DNA of 64,000 bases from CALFUK01 sp964450495 (GTDB taxonomy: Bacteria; Bacteroidota; Bacteroidia; Chitinophagales; Saprospiraceae). The stretch's first letter is position 1, and each line of letters begins with the position of its first letter. The translations under genes and the position numbers were made by a program. The stretch covers positions 27,469 through 91,468 of the forward strand of contig CAYVFU010000006.1 in assembly GCA_964450495.1 (NCBI GenBank), read 5' to 3'. The notes under the pieces were generated by a model, which made no database searches, was not told the origin of the DNA, and was given only the letters and a program-made list of their open reading frames with translations. Positions 8,866 through 16,660 of this stretch are shown here, one piece after another.

Positions 8866-10035
8866 TTATGATTCTTTTAAAACGGAATGTAAAATTGAGG
8901 ATAGTTTATCTCCTTGTATCTTCCAGGAGTAGTTTGTTCGTACAAAAGATAACGCGGCATTCTTATATGAGTTGTACAGCTCATCATCTTTCAATAATCG
9001 CAAGGTATGAGAAATGAAATCTTCTGCGGAGAAGCCTATAAGAATCTCCTCTGAATTTGCTTTGATAGATGAATTGACTACTGTGCTTGTCACGCATGGT
9101 AAACCCATTGCCATAGCTTCTAAAATCTTATTTTGCTGTCCAGCTCCTGTAAATATTGGAGCTACAAATACTTTTGCTGAGGCATAAGCTTCTCTGATAT
9201 CTAATAAATCTGCTTTAATGTCAATATAGTCGTTTGCTAAATCTTTTATTTTTAATGGTGGTCTTGCTCCTGCGATCAACACTTTTAATGAAGGATATTT
9301 AAACTTTAGCCCAGGTAAAATTTTCTTGTGCATAAATTGCAATGCTCTTTGATTTGGTGCATATCCTAGATTACCAATAAAACACACATCATACCTTTGC
9401 TTTTGATCAATTGGCTTGAATTTATTGACATCTACCCCATTCGTTATAACGTGTATTGACGGTATATTCAATTCTTGTCGGTCATTATCTGAAATGATAG
9501 TAGTGGCATCATACCAGTCCAACACTTTTTGTTCAAAATTTTGCAAGCGTTTAGCCTCATTTTTAAACACAGCTTTGCGAATGCCTGATGAATATCTAGC
9601 ATCTCTTAGGGCAATTGTTGAGAAAGCATCCATATAATCCAATACCTTTGGAATATTCAAACCTTCCGAATATAAAGCTGTTCGCACGAGTTGAAAGTAA
9701 GCGAGATCAGCATTGAAATTATCAACGATCTTTAATAGTTCAGTATGAATGGCCTTCGAATAAAAATAGGCTACTTGTATGGGATAGGAATGTTTGAAAC
9801 TTAACGAACTACTAGCTATACTTTTCCATTTGGGAAGTTTGAATACATGTATTTCCTCGCAAAAGGCTTCCAATTCACGCCTATACGCTTCTGGTACTTC
9901 TGTATCATTAATACTGATCAAACAGATATTGAATTCTTTAGAGAGGTGTTTGATTTGATGATATATGCGAAGCTTGTCTCCTTTAATTAAAGGGTAAGGA
10001 AAACGTGAACTTACTATCACCAATCGTGGCTTCAT
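8866..10035 (-). CDS. Family 4-type glycosyltransferase (GT-B fold)
   Basis: The 389-residue protein starts with VIVSSRFPYPLIKGDKLR, the usual N-terminal motif of GT4 enzymes that act on cell-surface glycans. The nucleotide-sugar half carries VITNGVDVNKFKP, VCFIGNLGYAPNQRAL and FTGAGQQNKILEAMAMGLP, where the Glu of KILEAM sits at the donor site. It should be a cytoplasmic or membrane-associated transferase using a nucleotide sugar. The upstream gene at 10065-11300 encodes a second GT4 only 29 bases away, so they are probably an operon. Sugar and acceptor cannot be read from sequence. Confidence 0.87.
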   Translation of the reverse strand: MKPRLVIVSSRFPYPLIKGDKLRIYHQIKHLSKEFNICLISINDTEVPEAYRRELEAFCEEIHVFKLPKWKSIASSSLSFKHSYPIQVAYFYSKAIHTELLKIVDNFNADLAYFQLVRTALYSEGLNIPKVLDYMDAFSTIALRDARYSSGIRKAVFKNEAKRLQNFEQKVLDWYDATTIISDNDRQELNIPSIHVITNGVDVNKFKPIDQKQRYDVCFIGNLGYAPNQRALQFMHKKILPGLKFKYPSLKVLIAGARPPLKIKDLANDYIDIKADLLDIREAYASAKVFVAPIFTGAGQQNKILEAMAMGLPCVTSTVVNSSIKANSEEILIGFSAEDFISHTLRLLKDDELYNSYKNAALSFVRTNYSWKIQGDKLSSILHSVLKES

Positions 10036-10064
10036 CTACTAATTTGGCGCGAATATAATTGAAG

Positions 10065-11300
10065 TCAACATGTTTTTGCTTTCTTAACTTCAATTAATAA
10101 TTTACAGAGTTGATTTGATAGCTTTTCTTGATCATAATTAGCATTTATAAACAGTTTTGCATTCTCTTTTAAAGTCGACAGCCTTGAGTCATTTTGGCCC
10201 AAATCGTTGATCGCATCTATAAACTCACTGATTTGATCTGCAATAACTGCTTCTTTGCCATTGGTAATGTCTATGCCAGAAATTCCTATTGATGTTGATA
10301 CAACTGCTTTGCCAGCGGACATTGCTTCTAATATTTTTATACGTACGCCACTACCAATAAATAAAGGTGCAATCAGCACATCAATAATATCCAAAAATTG
10401 GTCAACATCAGGTACCTCTCCATGTTCGATTATGCCAGCTATATGTGTATACTTTCCTAGTGGATAATTACGCCCTGCAAGATGTAGCAATACAGTGGCT
10501 TGATTTTCAAAATGTGGTTGCCAAACGTTTGACATAAACCAATCCAACCCATTGACATTTGGATCCCAATCCATAGCTCCAATAAATCCAATATGAAGTT
10601 TCCCAACCGCAACTCGAGAATGATTGATTGTTGCTTTAGTGTTTTTGATGCCTACTGGTTGATATTGAACGTTGTCCAATTTAATGAGGCCACTTTTTTT
10701 GATCCAAAGGTGATCACTGGAACTTATAGTCAAAAGTCTATCTACTTTTGGAAGGATATCTATCGTGTATTGTTTTAATTGTTTGCTCAGAGATTTGAAT
10801 AAAATCTTTTTAGCAGGATTTCTAGAATGCTCTGCTCTCATTTGCCATATTAAAAACTCAATATTATGCAGCCGTAAGATGATTCCTGTTCTAGGGGAAA
10901 TCGCTCTAATGATGTCAATGTATGAGGTTGTATAGATCGTTTCTAGTAAAACAATATCGTAGACGTTTTGCGATAACATAGAGCGTAATCTAGCAGACAG
11001 TTCAGCAGAATGAAAACGACTGATGTTATACGAATTGCCTGAAACGGAATGTTGTATTAACTCAAAGGGATCAATATTCAGATCGTGTTTCACAAACTCA
11101 ATTCTTTCGTAAATCTTCAGGTTCAATCTGGCTTCGTCTTCATCTGTTTTGTGCTTATTTGTATGCAACGACAATAAGTCTATCGTCACTCCAGGGATTG
11201 CTCCTAAACCTTTTGCAAGAGCATAATTAGCCACAGACTCTCCATCACGATGCGGAAAAGGTATTTTTTTAGAGATTTGAAGGATTTTTATCTGTTCCAC
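10065..11300 (-). CDS. Family 4-type glycosyltransferase (GT-B fold)
   Basis: This 411-residue protein starts with ILQISKKIPFPHRDGESVA and has the GT4 C-terminal features HIGFIGAMDWDPNVNGL, APLFIGSGVRIKILEAMSAG and AVVSTSIGISGID. It shares the architecture of the downstream transferase, so the two probably act in succession on one surface glycan. Start codons here and in lolD (11375, plus strand) diverge across about 74 bases. No flippase, polymerase or sugar-nucleotide gene is nearby, so this is a small pair rather than a full polysaccharide locus. Confidence 0.87.
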   Translation of the reverse strand: MEQIKILQISKKIPFPHRDGESVANYALAKGLGAIPGVTIDLLSLHTNKHKTDEDEARLNLKIYERIEFVKHDLNIDPFELIQHSVSGNSYNISRFHSAELSARLRSMLSQNVYDIVLLETIYTTSYIDIIRAISPRTGIILRLHNIEFLIWQMRAEHSRNPAKKILFKSLSKQLKQYTIDILPKVDRLLTISSSDHLWIKKSGLIKLDNVQYQPVGIKNTKATINHSRVAVGKLHIGFIGAMDWDPNVNGLDWFMSNVWQPHFENQATVLLHLAGRNYPLGKYTHIAGIIEHGEVPDVDQFLDIIDVLIAPLFIGSGVRIKILEAMSAGKAVVSTSIGISGIDITNGKEAVIADQISEFIDAINDLGQNDSRLSTLKENAKLFINANYDQEKLSNQLCKLLIEVKKAKTC

Positions 11301-11374
11301 TTGAACTATGAAGGTAGCACTCTGGTTGGAATCGGTGGGGATTTGCGTAAATTGATTTTCTTTGTGTACAGATT

Positions 11375-12055
11375 ATGTTAGAAGCTAAGAATATATATAA
11401 ATCATATAAGGGATTGCAAGTACTGAAAGGAACCAGTTTATCAATGGGTTCCTCTGAAATTGTGAGTATAACAGGGAAGTCTGGATCAGGTAAAAGCACC
11501 TTTCTCAATATACTTGGTACGTTGGACAAAGCAGATTCTGGTTCAGTCAAAATAGCTAATCAAGAAATTAACAGTTTGTCAGAAAAGCTGATGGCCAAAT
11601 TCAGAAACGAGACTATAGGCTTTGTGTTCCAGTTTCATCATCTTCTGCCAGAATTTACGGCCTTAGAAAACGTCTGTATCCCAGCGTACATTCAAAAAAG
11701 CGATAAAAAAACAGTCGTATCGAGAGCAAAAGAATTATTGGATTATTTAGGCTTATCGGAGCGACTTGATCACAAACCTGGTCAATTATCAGGAGGAGAA
11801 CAACAGCGAGTGGCAGTAGCGAGAGCATTGATTAATAAACCAAAAATCATTTTTGCAGACGAGCCATCAGGTAATCTTGATAATGATTCCTCTGATGAGT
11901 TACATAAATTGATTTTCAAACTCAGAGAAGATTTTCAACAATCATTTGTAATTGTGACACATAACTTGGATTTAGCAAAGATGAGTGACCGCAATTATCA
12001 TTTAGTCAACGGTATTTTAGACAATGGCGAACCGACATTTGAAAAAGAATCCTAA
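11375..12055 (+). CDS. lolD: ABC transporter ATP-binding protein, LolD/MacB type
   Basis: The 226-residue ATPase has Walker A GKSGSGKST (34-42), the Q-loop FVFQFHHLLPEFTALENV, signature LSGGEQQRVAVARAL (138-152) and Walker B IIFADEPSGNLD (158-169). The FHHLLPEFTALENV segment is typical of LolD, which powers lipoprotein release from the inner membrane, and of its MacB relatives. No permease gene is adjacent; the following gene is a DUF389 protein that overlaps it by 32 bases. As in many Bacteroidota the permease is probably encoded elsewhere. Confidence 0.85.
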   Translation: MLEAKNIYKSYKGLQVLKGTSLSMGSSEIVSITGKSGSGKSTFLNILGTLDKADSGSVKIANQEINSLSEKLMAKFRNETIGFVFQFHHLLPEFTALENVCIPAYIQKSDKKTVVSRAKELLDYLGLSERLDHKPGQLSGGEQQRVAVARALINKPKIIFADEPSGNLDNDSSDELHKLIFKLREDFQQSFVIVTHNLDLAKMSDRNYHLVNGILDNGEPTFEKES

Positions 12056-13400
12056 AAACAATAAGGATATTTTCGATTATATTTTGGATCTCATCGACTT
12101 GAGTAAAGGTGTTGACTATGAAGCCACTGTCCAAGAAATAAATGAAAAAAAGACAATCTATGGTGCAAATGCCTGGATGCTGATGTGTTCTATAATGATC
12201 GCATCCATTGGTCTCAACACTAATTCCCAAGCAGTTATAATAGGAGCCATGTTGATCTCTCCTTTGATGTCTCCAATTTTGGCCATAGGTCTCGGCGTAG
12301 CTATAAACGACAGGAAAACATTATGGGAAGCCTTGTACCACTTTGGCATTTCTATTTTGATAGCGGTTGCCACTTCTTCTTTGTTTTTTATGATCTCACC
12401 TTTGAAGGAGTTTACAGAGCAAATTGCAGCTCGGACTGCACCTACAATATTTGATGTACTTATTGGGGTTTTTGGCGGTATAGCTGGTATAGTCTCTATT
12501 GCACGTAAGGACATTTCTACAACCATCCCTGGTGTAGCAATTGCTACTGCTCTTATGCCACCGTTATGTGTGACGGGTTATGGAATTGCTATCGGAGATG
12601 CCAAAATAGCGTTCTCTTCTTTTTATTTATTTTTCATAAATGCATTCTTTGTGGCATTCTCCACATATCTAATTATTCGGTATTTAAATTTTCCGTTTAA
12701 GGAATTTGCTACTCCAGAAGAACGAAAAAAGAATATGAGGTATGTGTATTTGTTTTCACTATTTATGATCATTCCTAGTTTGATTATTTTTAGAAATGTA
12801 TGGTTAGAAGCAGATACAAAACGAAAGGTAAATCAATTCATAACGACTCACATAGGTGATAATGAAATTTATCTTGATGAATATGAAATTGTAGAAAACA
12901 GCGATAAAACAAAAACATTATACTTAAGAGTTTGGGGTGATGTTATTCAACGAGAGAATGCACCAAATTTTACTGAAGGTTTGAAAAATATACATCTTAG
13001 AAATACAACTGTAGAGATATTGCCTACTTCTGAAATTCCATTAAGTAAAATCAAAGAGATAGAAGAAGAGATAACCAACTTATATTCCTCCAAATCAGAT
13101 TTAAAGCAATTATTGGAACAACAGCAGCTGTTGCTTAATAATATGCAGAAGATCGATTCCGTAAATGCAGAAATTAACATTAATGATGTTCAAAGCGAAT
13201 TGACCACTTTATTCCCTGAGTTGGAATCTGCACTTATTGCCAAGAAACAATCTAAAAGCGTAGATTCTATTCCTCAAGATATACATCTGGTTATTTTAAA
13301 GGGGACTAAAAAGAATACACAAGTTGACAAACAAAAAATCCAAGATTTTCTAAAACTGCGAATTAATGCTGACTCCATACGCATTATTTTAGAAAATTAA
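12024..13400 (+). CDS. DUF389 (TIGR00341-like) integral membrane protein
   Basis: The 458-residue protein has a hydrophobic core (about 45-245) with MIASIGLNTNSQAVIIGAML, ISPLMSPILAIGLG and ATALMPPLCVTGYGIAIGD, which are conserved in the DUF389 family of unknown function. The C-terminal 200 residues are soluble, with a coiled-coil-like stretch around 345-385. The start chosen lies 32 bases inside lolD; no later Met would keep the conserved N-terminus. The overlap implies translational coupling with lolD. Its role is not established; transport of a small solute has been suggested from the membrane topology only. Confidence 0.82.
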   Translation: MANRHLKKNPKNNKDIFDYILDLIDLSKGVDYEATVQEINEKKTIYGANAWMLMCSIMIASIGLNTNSQAVIIGAMLISPLMSPILAIGLGVAINDRKTLWEALYHFGISILIAVATSSLFFMISPLKEFTEQIAARTAPTIFDVLIGVFGGIAGIVSIARKDISTTIPGVAIATALMPPLCVTGYGIAIGDAKIAFSSFYLFFINAFFVAFSTYLIIRYLNFPFKEFATPEERKKNMRYVYLFSLFMIIPSLIIFRNVWLEADTKRKVNQFITTHIGDNEIYLDEYEIVENSDKTKTLYLRVWGDVIQRENAPNFTEGLKNIHLRNTTVEILPTSEIPLSKIKEIEEEITNLYSSKSDLKQLLEQQQLLLNNMQKIDSVNAEININDVQSELTTLFPELESALIAKKQSKSVDSIPQDIHLVILKGTKKNTQVDKQKIQDFLKLRINADSIRIILEN

Positions 13401-13410
13401 ATTGTCCACA

Positions 13411-14832
13411 TTAGCTGGCAGTCGCTTCAACCTTGATGATTGGTTTCGGATAGTTTTTACCTAAGACAATTCCATAATCGTCTAGTTCTGCAGAAGAGAA
13501 TTGAGCAGGATAATGGATCATATTTGAGGGAAGAGGATTAAGTTCTGGACACCATTTACGAATTAACCTTGCTTCTGGGTCATACTTTTTTGACTGCTTC
13601 ACTACGTTGAATACACGTTGTTCTCTTGGGTCAGTACCTACACCAGCTAGATAATTCCAATTTCCCCAATTGCTGCAAGGGTCATAATCGATAAGTAGGG
13701 ATTCGAAATATTCGGCGCCTAGTTGCCAGTTTACAGCAAGGTTGTTAATTAGGAAACTTGCAACATTTTGCCTTCCCCTATTTGACATAAATCCTGTGGC
13801 ATTAAGTTGACGCATATGAGCATCTATAAACGGATATCCAGTTTGTCCATCTGACCAAATCTGAAACAGTTTTTTGTTGTCGCTTAAGTCATCTCTAGGC
13901 GTTCCTTTTATCCCTCCATTTAGGAAAATTTTCCTTTCATACTTCTTAGCCATTAGTCTAAAAAAGTCTCTCCATAAGAGTTCAAAAAACATCCAATAGG
14001 TTGATTCATTCTGTATGACCTCCTTTTCGAATTTTTTTAATTCGGACATAATTAATTTAGGAGACAAACATCCTTGAGATAGATAGGAAGAGAACTTAGA
14101 GGAGTATTGCATACCCTCGGATTCATTTCTTGTTTCTTTATATGTTGCAATGCCCTTTGATTCCCATAGGTAGAAATTTAATCTATTCAATGCTTCAGAT
14201 TCTCCACCTTGCAAATAAGGTTCAAAATTTTGATCAAATCCAAAATCAGCCAATTCAGGTATATCGCCCTCTTCTAATTCTGGTGCTCCATTTTCTGCAC
14301 CGTCAAAACAAATATCAATTGGCTCACGGATGATTGTTATTTTTTCTACTTCTTTACGGAAAGTGGTAAATGTATCAGGTGTATGTGTAATTGGGAATGG
14401 TAAATCTGCTGTATAATAAAGCATTTTGCCACGTGAGTATCTGACTTCTTGGCCAATTGTCCACAGCTTTAATTCTAACTGGTCTTGCACATATAGCTCC
14501 TCCGTTGTTCTTTCTCTGTTACAGAAAACCCAACTTGTCTTATATTCTGCTGCTATTTCAGATATAATTTCTTCAGGCTTACCAATTCTTACAATAAGTG
14601 GTAAGTTGCGTTTATGGAGACTTGCCCTTAAATCTTTGATTGAATCAATGATAAACTTGCTTCTGTATCGACCAGTTTTGTGGAAGCCGTACCGTGTTTT
14701 TCCTTTAAATGTGCGTTCATCGAAGACAAAAACAGGAATAAGCTCTTTTGTGGACTGTAAAGCGTCGGAAATAGCTTCATTGTCGTGAATCCTTAAGTCT
14801 TGCCTAAACCAGATTATTGCCTTTTTATTCAT
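13411..14832 (-). CDS. DASH-type cryptochrome / photolyase family protein
   Basis: The 473-residue flavoprotein opens with KKAIIWFRQDLRIHDNEA, the antenna-binding photolyase domain. The FAD-binding half contains YSSKFSSYLSQGCLSP, FELLWRDFFRLMAKKY, MRQLNATGFMSNRGRQNVAS, WQLGAEYFESLLIDYDPCSN and GVGTDPRE. The GVGTDPRE/FNVVKQSKKYDP region matches the DASH subfamily, which repairs cyclobutane dimers mainly in single-stranded DNA and may also signal light. It uses FAD and usually methenyltetrahydrofolate. It converges on the DUF389 gene with only ten bases between stops and diverges from a lipoprotein gene. Confidence 0.9.
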   Translation of the reverse strand: MNKKAIIWFRQDLRIHDNEAISDALQSTKELIPVFVFDERTFKGKTRYGFHKTGRYRSKFIIDSIKDLRASLHKRNLPLIVRIGKPEEIISEIAAEYKTSWVFCNRERTTEELYVQDQLELKLWTIGQEVRYSRGKMLYYTADLPFPITHTPDTFTTFRKEVEKITIIREPIDICFDGAENGAPELEEGDIPELADFGFDQNFEPYLQGGESEALNRLNFYLWESKGIATYKETRNESEGMQYSSKFSSYLSQGCLSPKLIMSELKKFEKEVIQNESTYWMFFELLWRDFFRLMAKKYERKIFLNGGIKGTPRDDLSDNKKLFQIWSDGQTGYPFIDAHMRQLNATGFMSNRGRQNVASFLINNLAVNWQLGAEYFESLLIDYDPCSNWGNWNYLAGVGTDPREQRVFNVVKQSKKYDPEARLIRKWCPELNPLPSNMIHYPAQFSSAELDDYGIVLGKNYPKPIIKVEATAS

Positions 14833-14900
14833 GTTAATGTCACAATTAAAAACAATATAAACATTAAGAAGTTTTACATTTGACTAAGAATATTCTGATC

Positions 14901-15323
14901 ATGAAAATATTAATAGGACTTTCACTCTCCACACTATTCTTTCTTGCCTCTTGCAACTTGAATCAAGCAGCAAATAGTGAATACGAATATGCGCTTAAAA
15001 AGCTAGATAATGAAGTTATGGATATACATGATGCAGTTATGCCTCGTATGTCTGAACTAGCAAAGCTCAAGCGTCAGATGAAGTCAGAATTAAAAGACGA
15101 TGCAAATTCTGCAAAAGCAGATAGCTTACAGCAATTCGTATATCAAATAGATGAAGCTAGTGAGGCAATGATGAATTGGATGGGTGAATTTAAAAAACCA
15201 GACTATAGTAATTTTGAGGCTGCTAAAGCTGTCTATGCTCAAGAGAAGGTAAAGATTACCAACGTAAGAGAGAAAATGCTTTCAACAATATCAAGTGCTA
15301 AAGCGTTTCTTTCTAGATTATGA
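14901..15323 (+). CDS. Putative lipoprotein, helical, unknown function
   Basis: I chose the ATG at 14901 (MKILIGLSLSTLFFLASC), which gives a lipobox with Cys at residue 18; a TTG seven codons earlier is less likely. The mature part of about 120 residues is almost wholly helical and charged (VMDIHDAVMPRMSELAKLKR and similar), with no Cys or metal motif. I do not recognise a family with confidence; similar Bacteroidota lipoproteins are often labelled as viral A-type inclusion-like. It is the first gene of a four-gene set with an SCO protein and a cytochrome c, and its stop overlaps the next start (ATGA). Confidence 0.72.
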   Translation: MKILIGLSLSTLFFLASCNLNQAANSEYEYALKKLDNEVMDIHDAVMPRMSELAKLKRQMKSELKDDANSAKADSLQQFVYQIDEASEAMMNWMGEFKKPDYSNFEAAKAVYAQEKVKITNVREKMLSTISSAKAFLSRL

Positions 15324-15934
15324 TAAGATTTCTATTCGCTCTATTACTATTGTCCTTATTCTATTCTTGTAAAAAGGAAACTGGTAAACTCCCGTACATT
15401 GGCTTTCATCAATATGAAGCAAACGATACCATTTACCATAGAATTCCAGAATTTAGTTTCATGAATCAAGATAGTGTCATGATAAACAATGACTCCTTTA
15501 ATGACATGATTTATGTTGCAGATTTTTTCTTCGTGAACTGCCCTTCTATTTGCCCTAAGGTGAAACAGCAGATGCTGCGTTTACATGAAAAATTCAAAAA
15601 CGAACCACGTTTTCAATTAATCTCGTATACACTTGACCCCAAAAGGGATACCATACCGGCACTGTCTTCATATGCTGATAAGATTGGAGTCACAAGCAAT
15701 AAATGGCACTTTCTCAGAGCAGATCAAGATGTTGTCATGGAATTAGCTGATGAATATTATGTGCCAGCATTTATTGATCCTGAAGCCCCTGGTGGATTTG
15801 ATCACAGTGGAAAGCTAATGCTGATTGATCGCAACCGAAACATTAGAGGTTTTGCAGAAGGTACAGATCCAGAATCCGTTACAGACTTTTTTGGTACTAT
15901 TGAGCAATTGCTAGATGAGCAGTTCGATCAATAA
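15320..15934 (+). CDS. SCO1/SenC family copper chaperone lipoprotein
   Basis: The 204-residue product has a lipobox (LFYSC, Cys17) and a thioredoxin fold with the copper-binding motif CPSIC (Cys74, Cys78) and His162 in GFDHSGK. All three copper ligands of SCO proteins are present. Such proteins deliver copper to the CuA centre of cytochrome oxidase or reduce its cysteines at the outer face of the inner membrane. It overlaps its upstream neighbour by four bases and the downstream cytochrome c gene by 20 bases, so the genes are translationally coupled. No cytochrome oxidase subunits are in the window. Confidence 0.9.
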   Translation: MIRFLFALLLLSLFYSCKKETGKLPYIGFHQYEANDTIYHRIPEFSFMNQDSVMINNDSFNDMIYVADFFFVNCPSICPKVKQQMLRLHEKFKNEPRFQLISYTLDPKRDTIPALSSYADKIGVTSNKWHFLRADQDVVMELADEYYVPAFIDPEAPGGFDHSGKLMLIDRNRNIRGFAEGTDPESVTDFFGTIEQLLDEQFDQ

Positions 15935-16331
15935 GATTTCGATAGCATGTCTAATAGTGGGTGTGTTACTTTTTCATGCTTGTAAAGAGGGACAACGCTT
16001 TGTCCAGGGAGAGCGCATTTATAACAGCTATTGTCAAAACTGCCATATGGAAGATGGCCAAGGATTGGGTAAATTAATTCCACCTATTAGCAATTCTGAT
16101 TACTATTTGAATGAATATAAAAACCTTGTTTGTATCATTAAATATGGAATGACCAAGCAAATTATAGTTAACAACATTAGTTACTCAGAAGAAATGCCAG
16201 GTGTGAAACATTTGACGACTGCAGAGTTGAGTAACTTGATAAATTACATGAATGCAAAATGGTATCCCGATAAGCCATTAGTAACACCAAGTGATATAAG
16301 CACTAACTTTGACGATTGCAAAAAGAAATAA
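15915..16331 (+). CDS. Membrane-anchored c-type cytochrome
   Basis: The 138-residue protein has an N-terminal hydrophobic segment ending in a possible lipobox (LLFHAC) and one haem attachment site CQNCH (Cys40, Cys43, His44). GLGKLIPPISNSDYY and Met in EEMPGVKHL (the likely sixth haem ligand) fit class I cytochrome c. It should carry electrons in the periplasm. Its start lies 20 bases inside the SCO gene, which supports a joint respiratory or copper-related role. Confidence 0.88.
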   Translation: MSSSINKISIACLIVGVLLFHACKEGQRFVQGERIYNSYCQNCHMEDGQGLGKLIPPISNSDYYLNEYKNLVCIIKYGMTKQIIVNNISYSEEMPGVKHLTTAELSNLINYMNAKWYPDKPLVTPSDISTNFDDCKKK

Positions 16332-16332
16332 G

Positions 16333-16623
16333 ATGAGTTACGACGATTTTATTAAAAGCTTAGCGGAAGAATTTCCAACAGTCTCTATGTCAACTCAGCT
16401 TCAAGCTTTATGGTATGAAAAGAAAGGAAAATGGAGTAATGCTCATAATCTTGTAGATCCATCCGATGATCCCAAGGACAAACACATACATGCTTATTTA
16501 CATCGGAAAGAAGGAGATAAATGGAATGCTAATTATTGGTATCAACGAGCTGGAAAAGCCTATCCAGAAATAACATTAGATGAAGAGTGGCAGCTTTTAG
16601 TGAAGCTCAATACAGCGGACTGA
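16333..16623 (+). CDS. Conserved hypothetical soluble protein, 96 residues
   Basis: The ATG at 16333 is one base past the cytochrome c stop and gives MSYDDFIKSLAEEFP. The small protein is rich in Trp, Tyr and His, with the central segment DKHIHAYLHRKEGDKWNANY followed by WYQRAGKAYP. It has no signal peptide or membrane segment, so it acts in the cytoplasm although its operon partners are exported. I recognise the pattern as a conserved but uncharacterised protein and give no function. It is the last gene of the set before the convergent histidine kinase. Confidence 0.72.
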   Translation: MSYDDFIKSLAEEFPTVSMSTQLQALWYEKKGKWSNAHNLVDPSDDPKDKHIHAYLHRKEGDKWNANYWYQRAGKAYPEITLDEEWQLLVKLNTAD

Positions 16624-16660
16624 TTATTTTAGACATAAACAATTAGCAATGTCTTAATTG

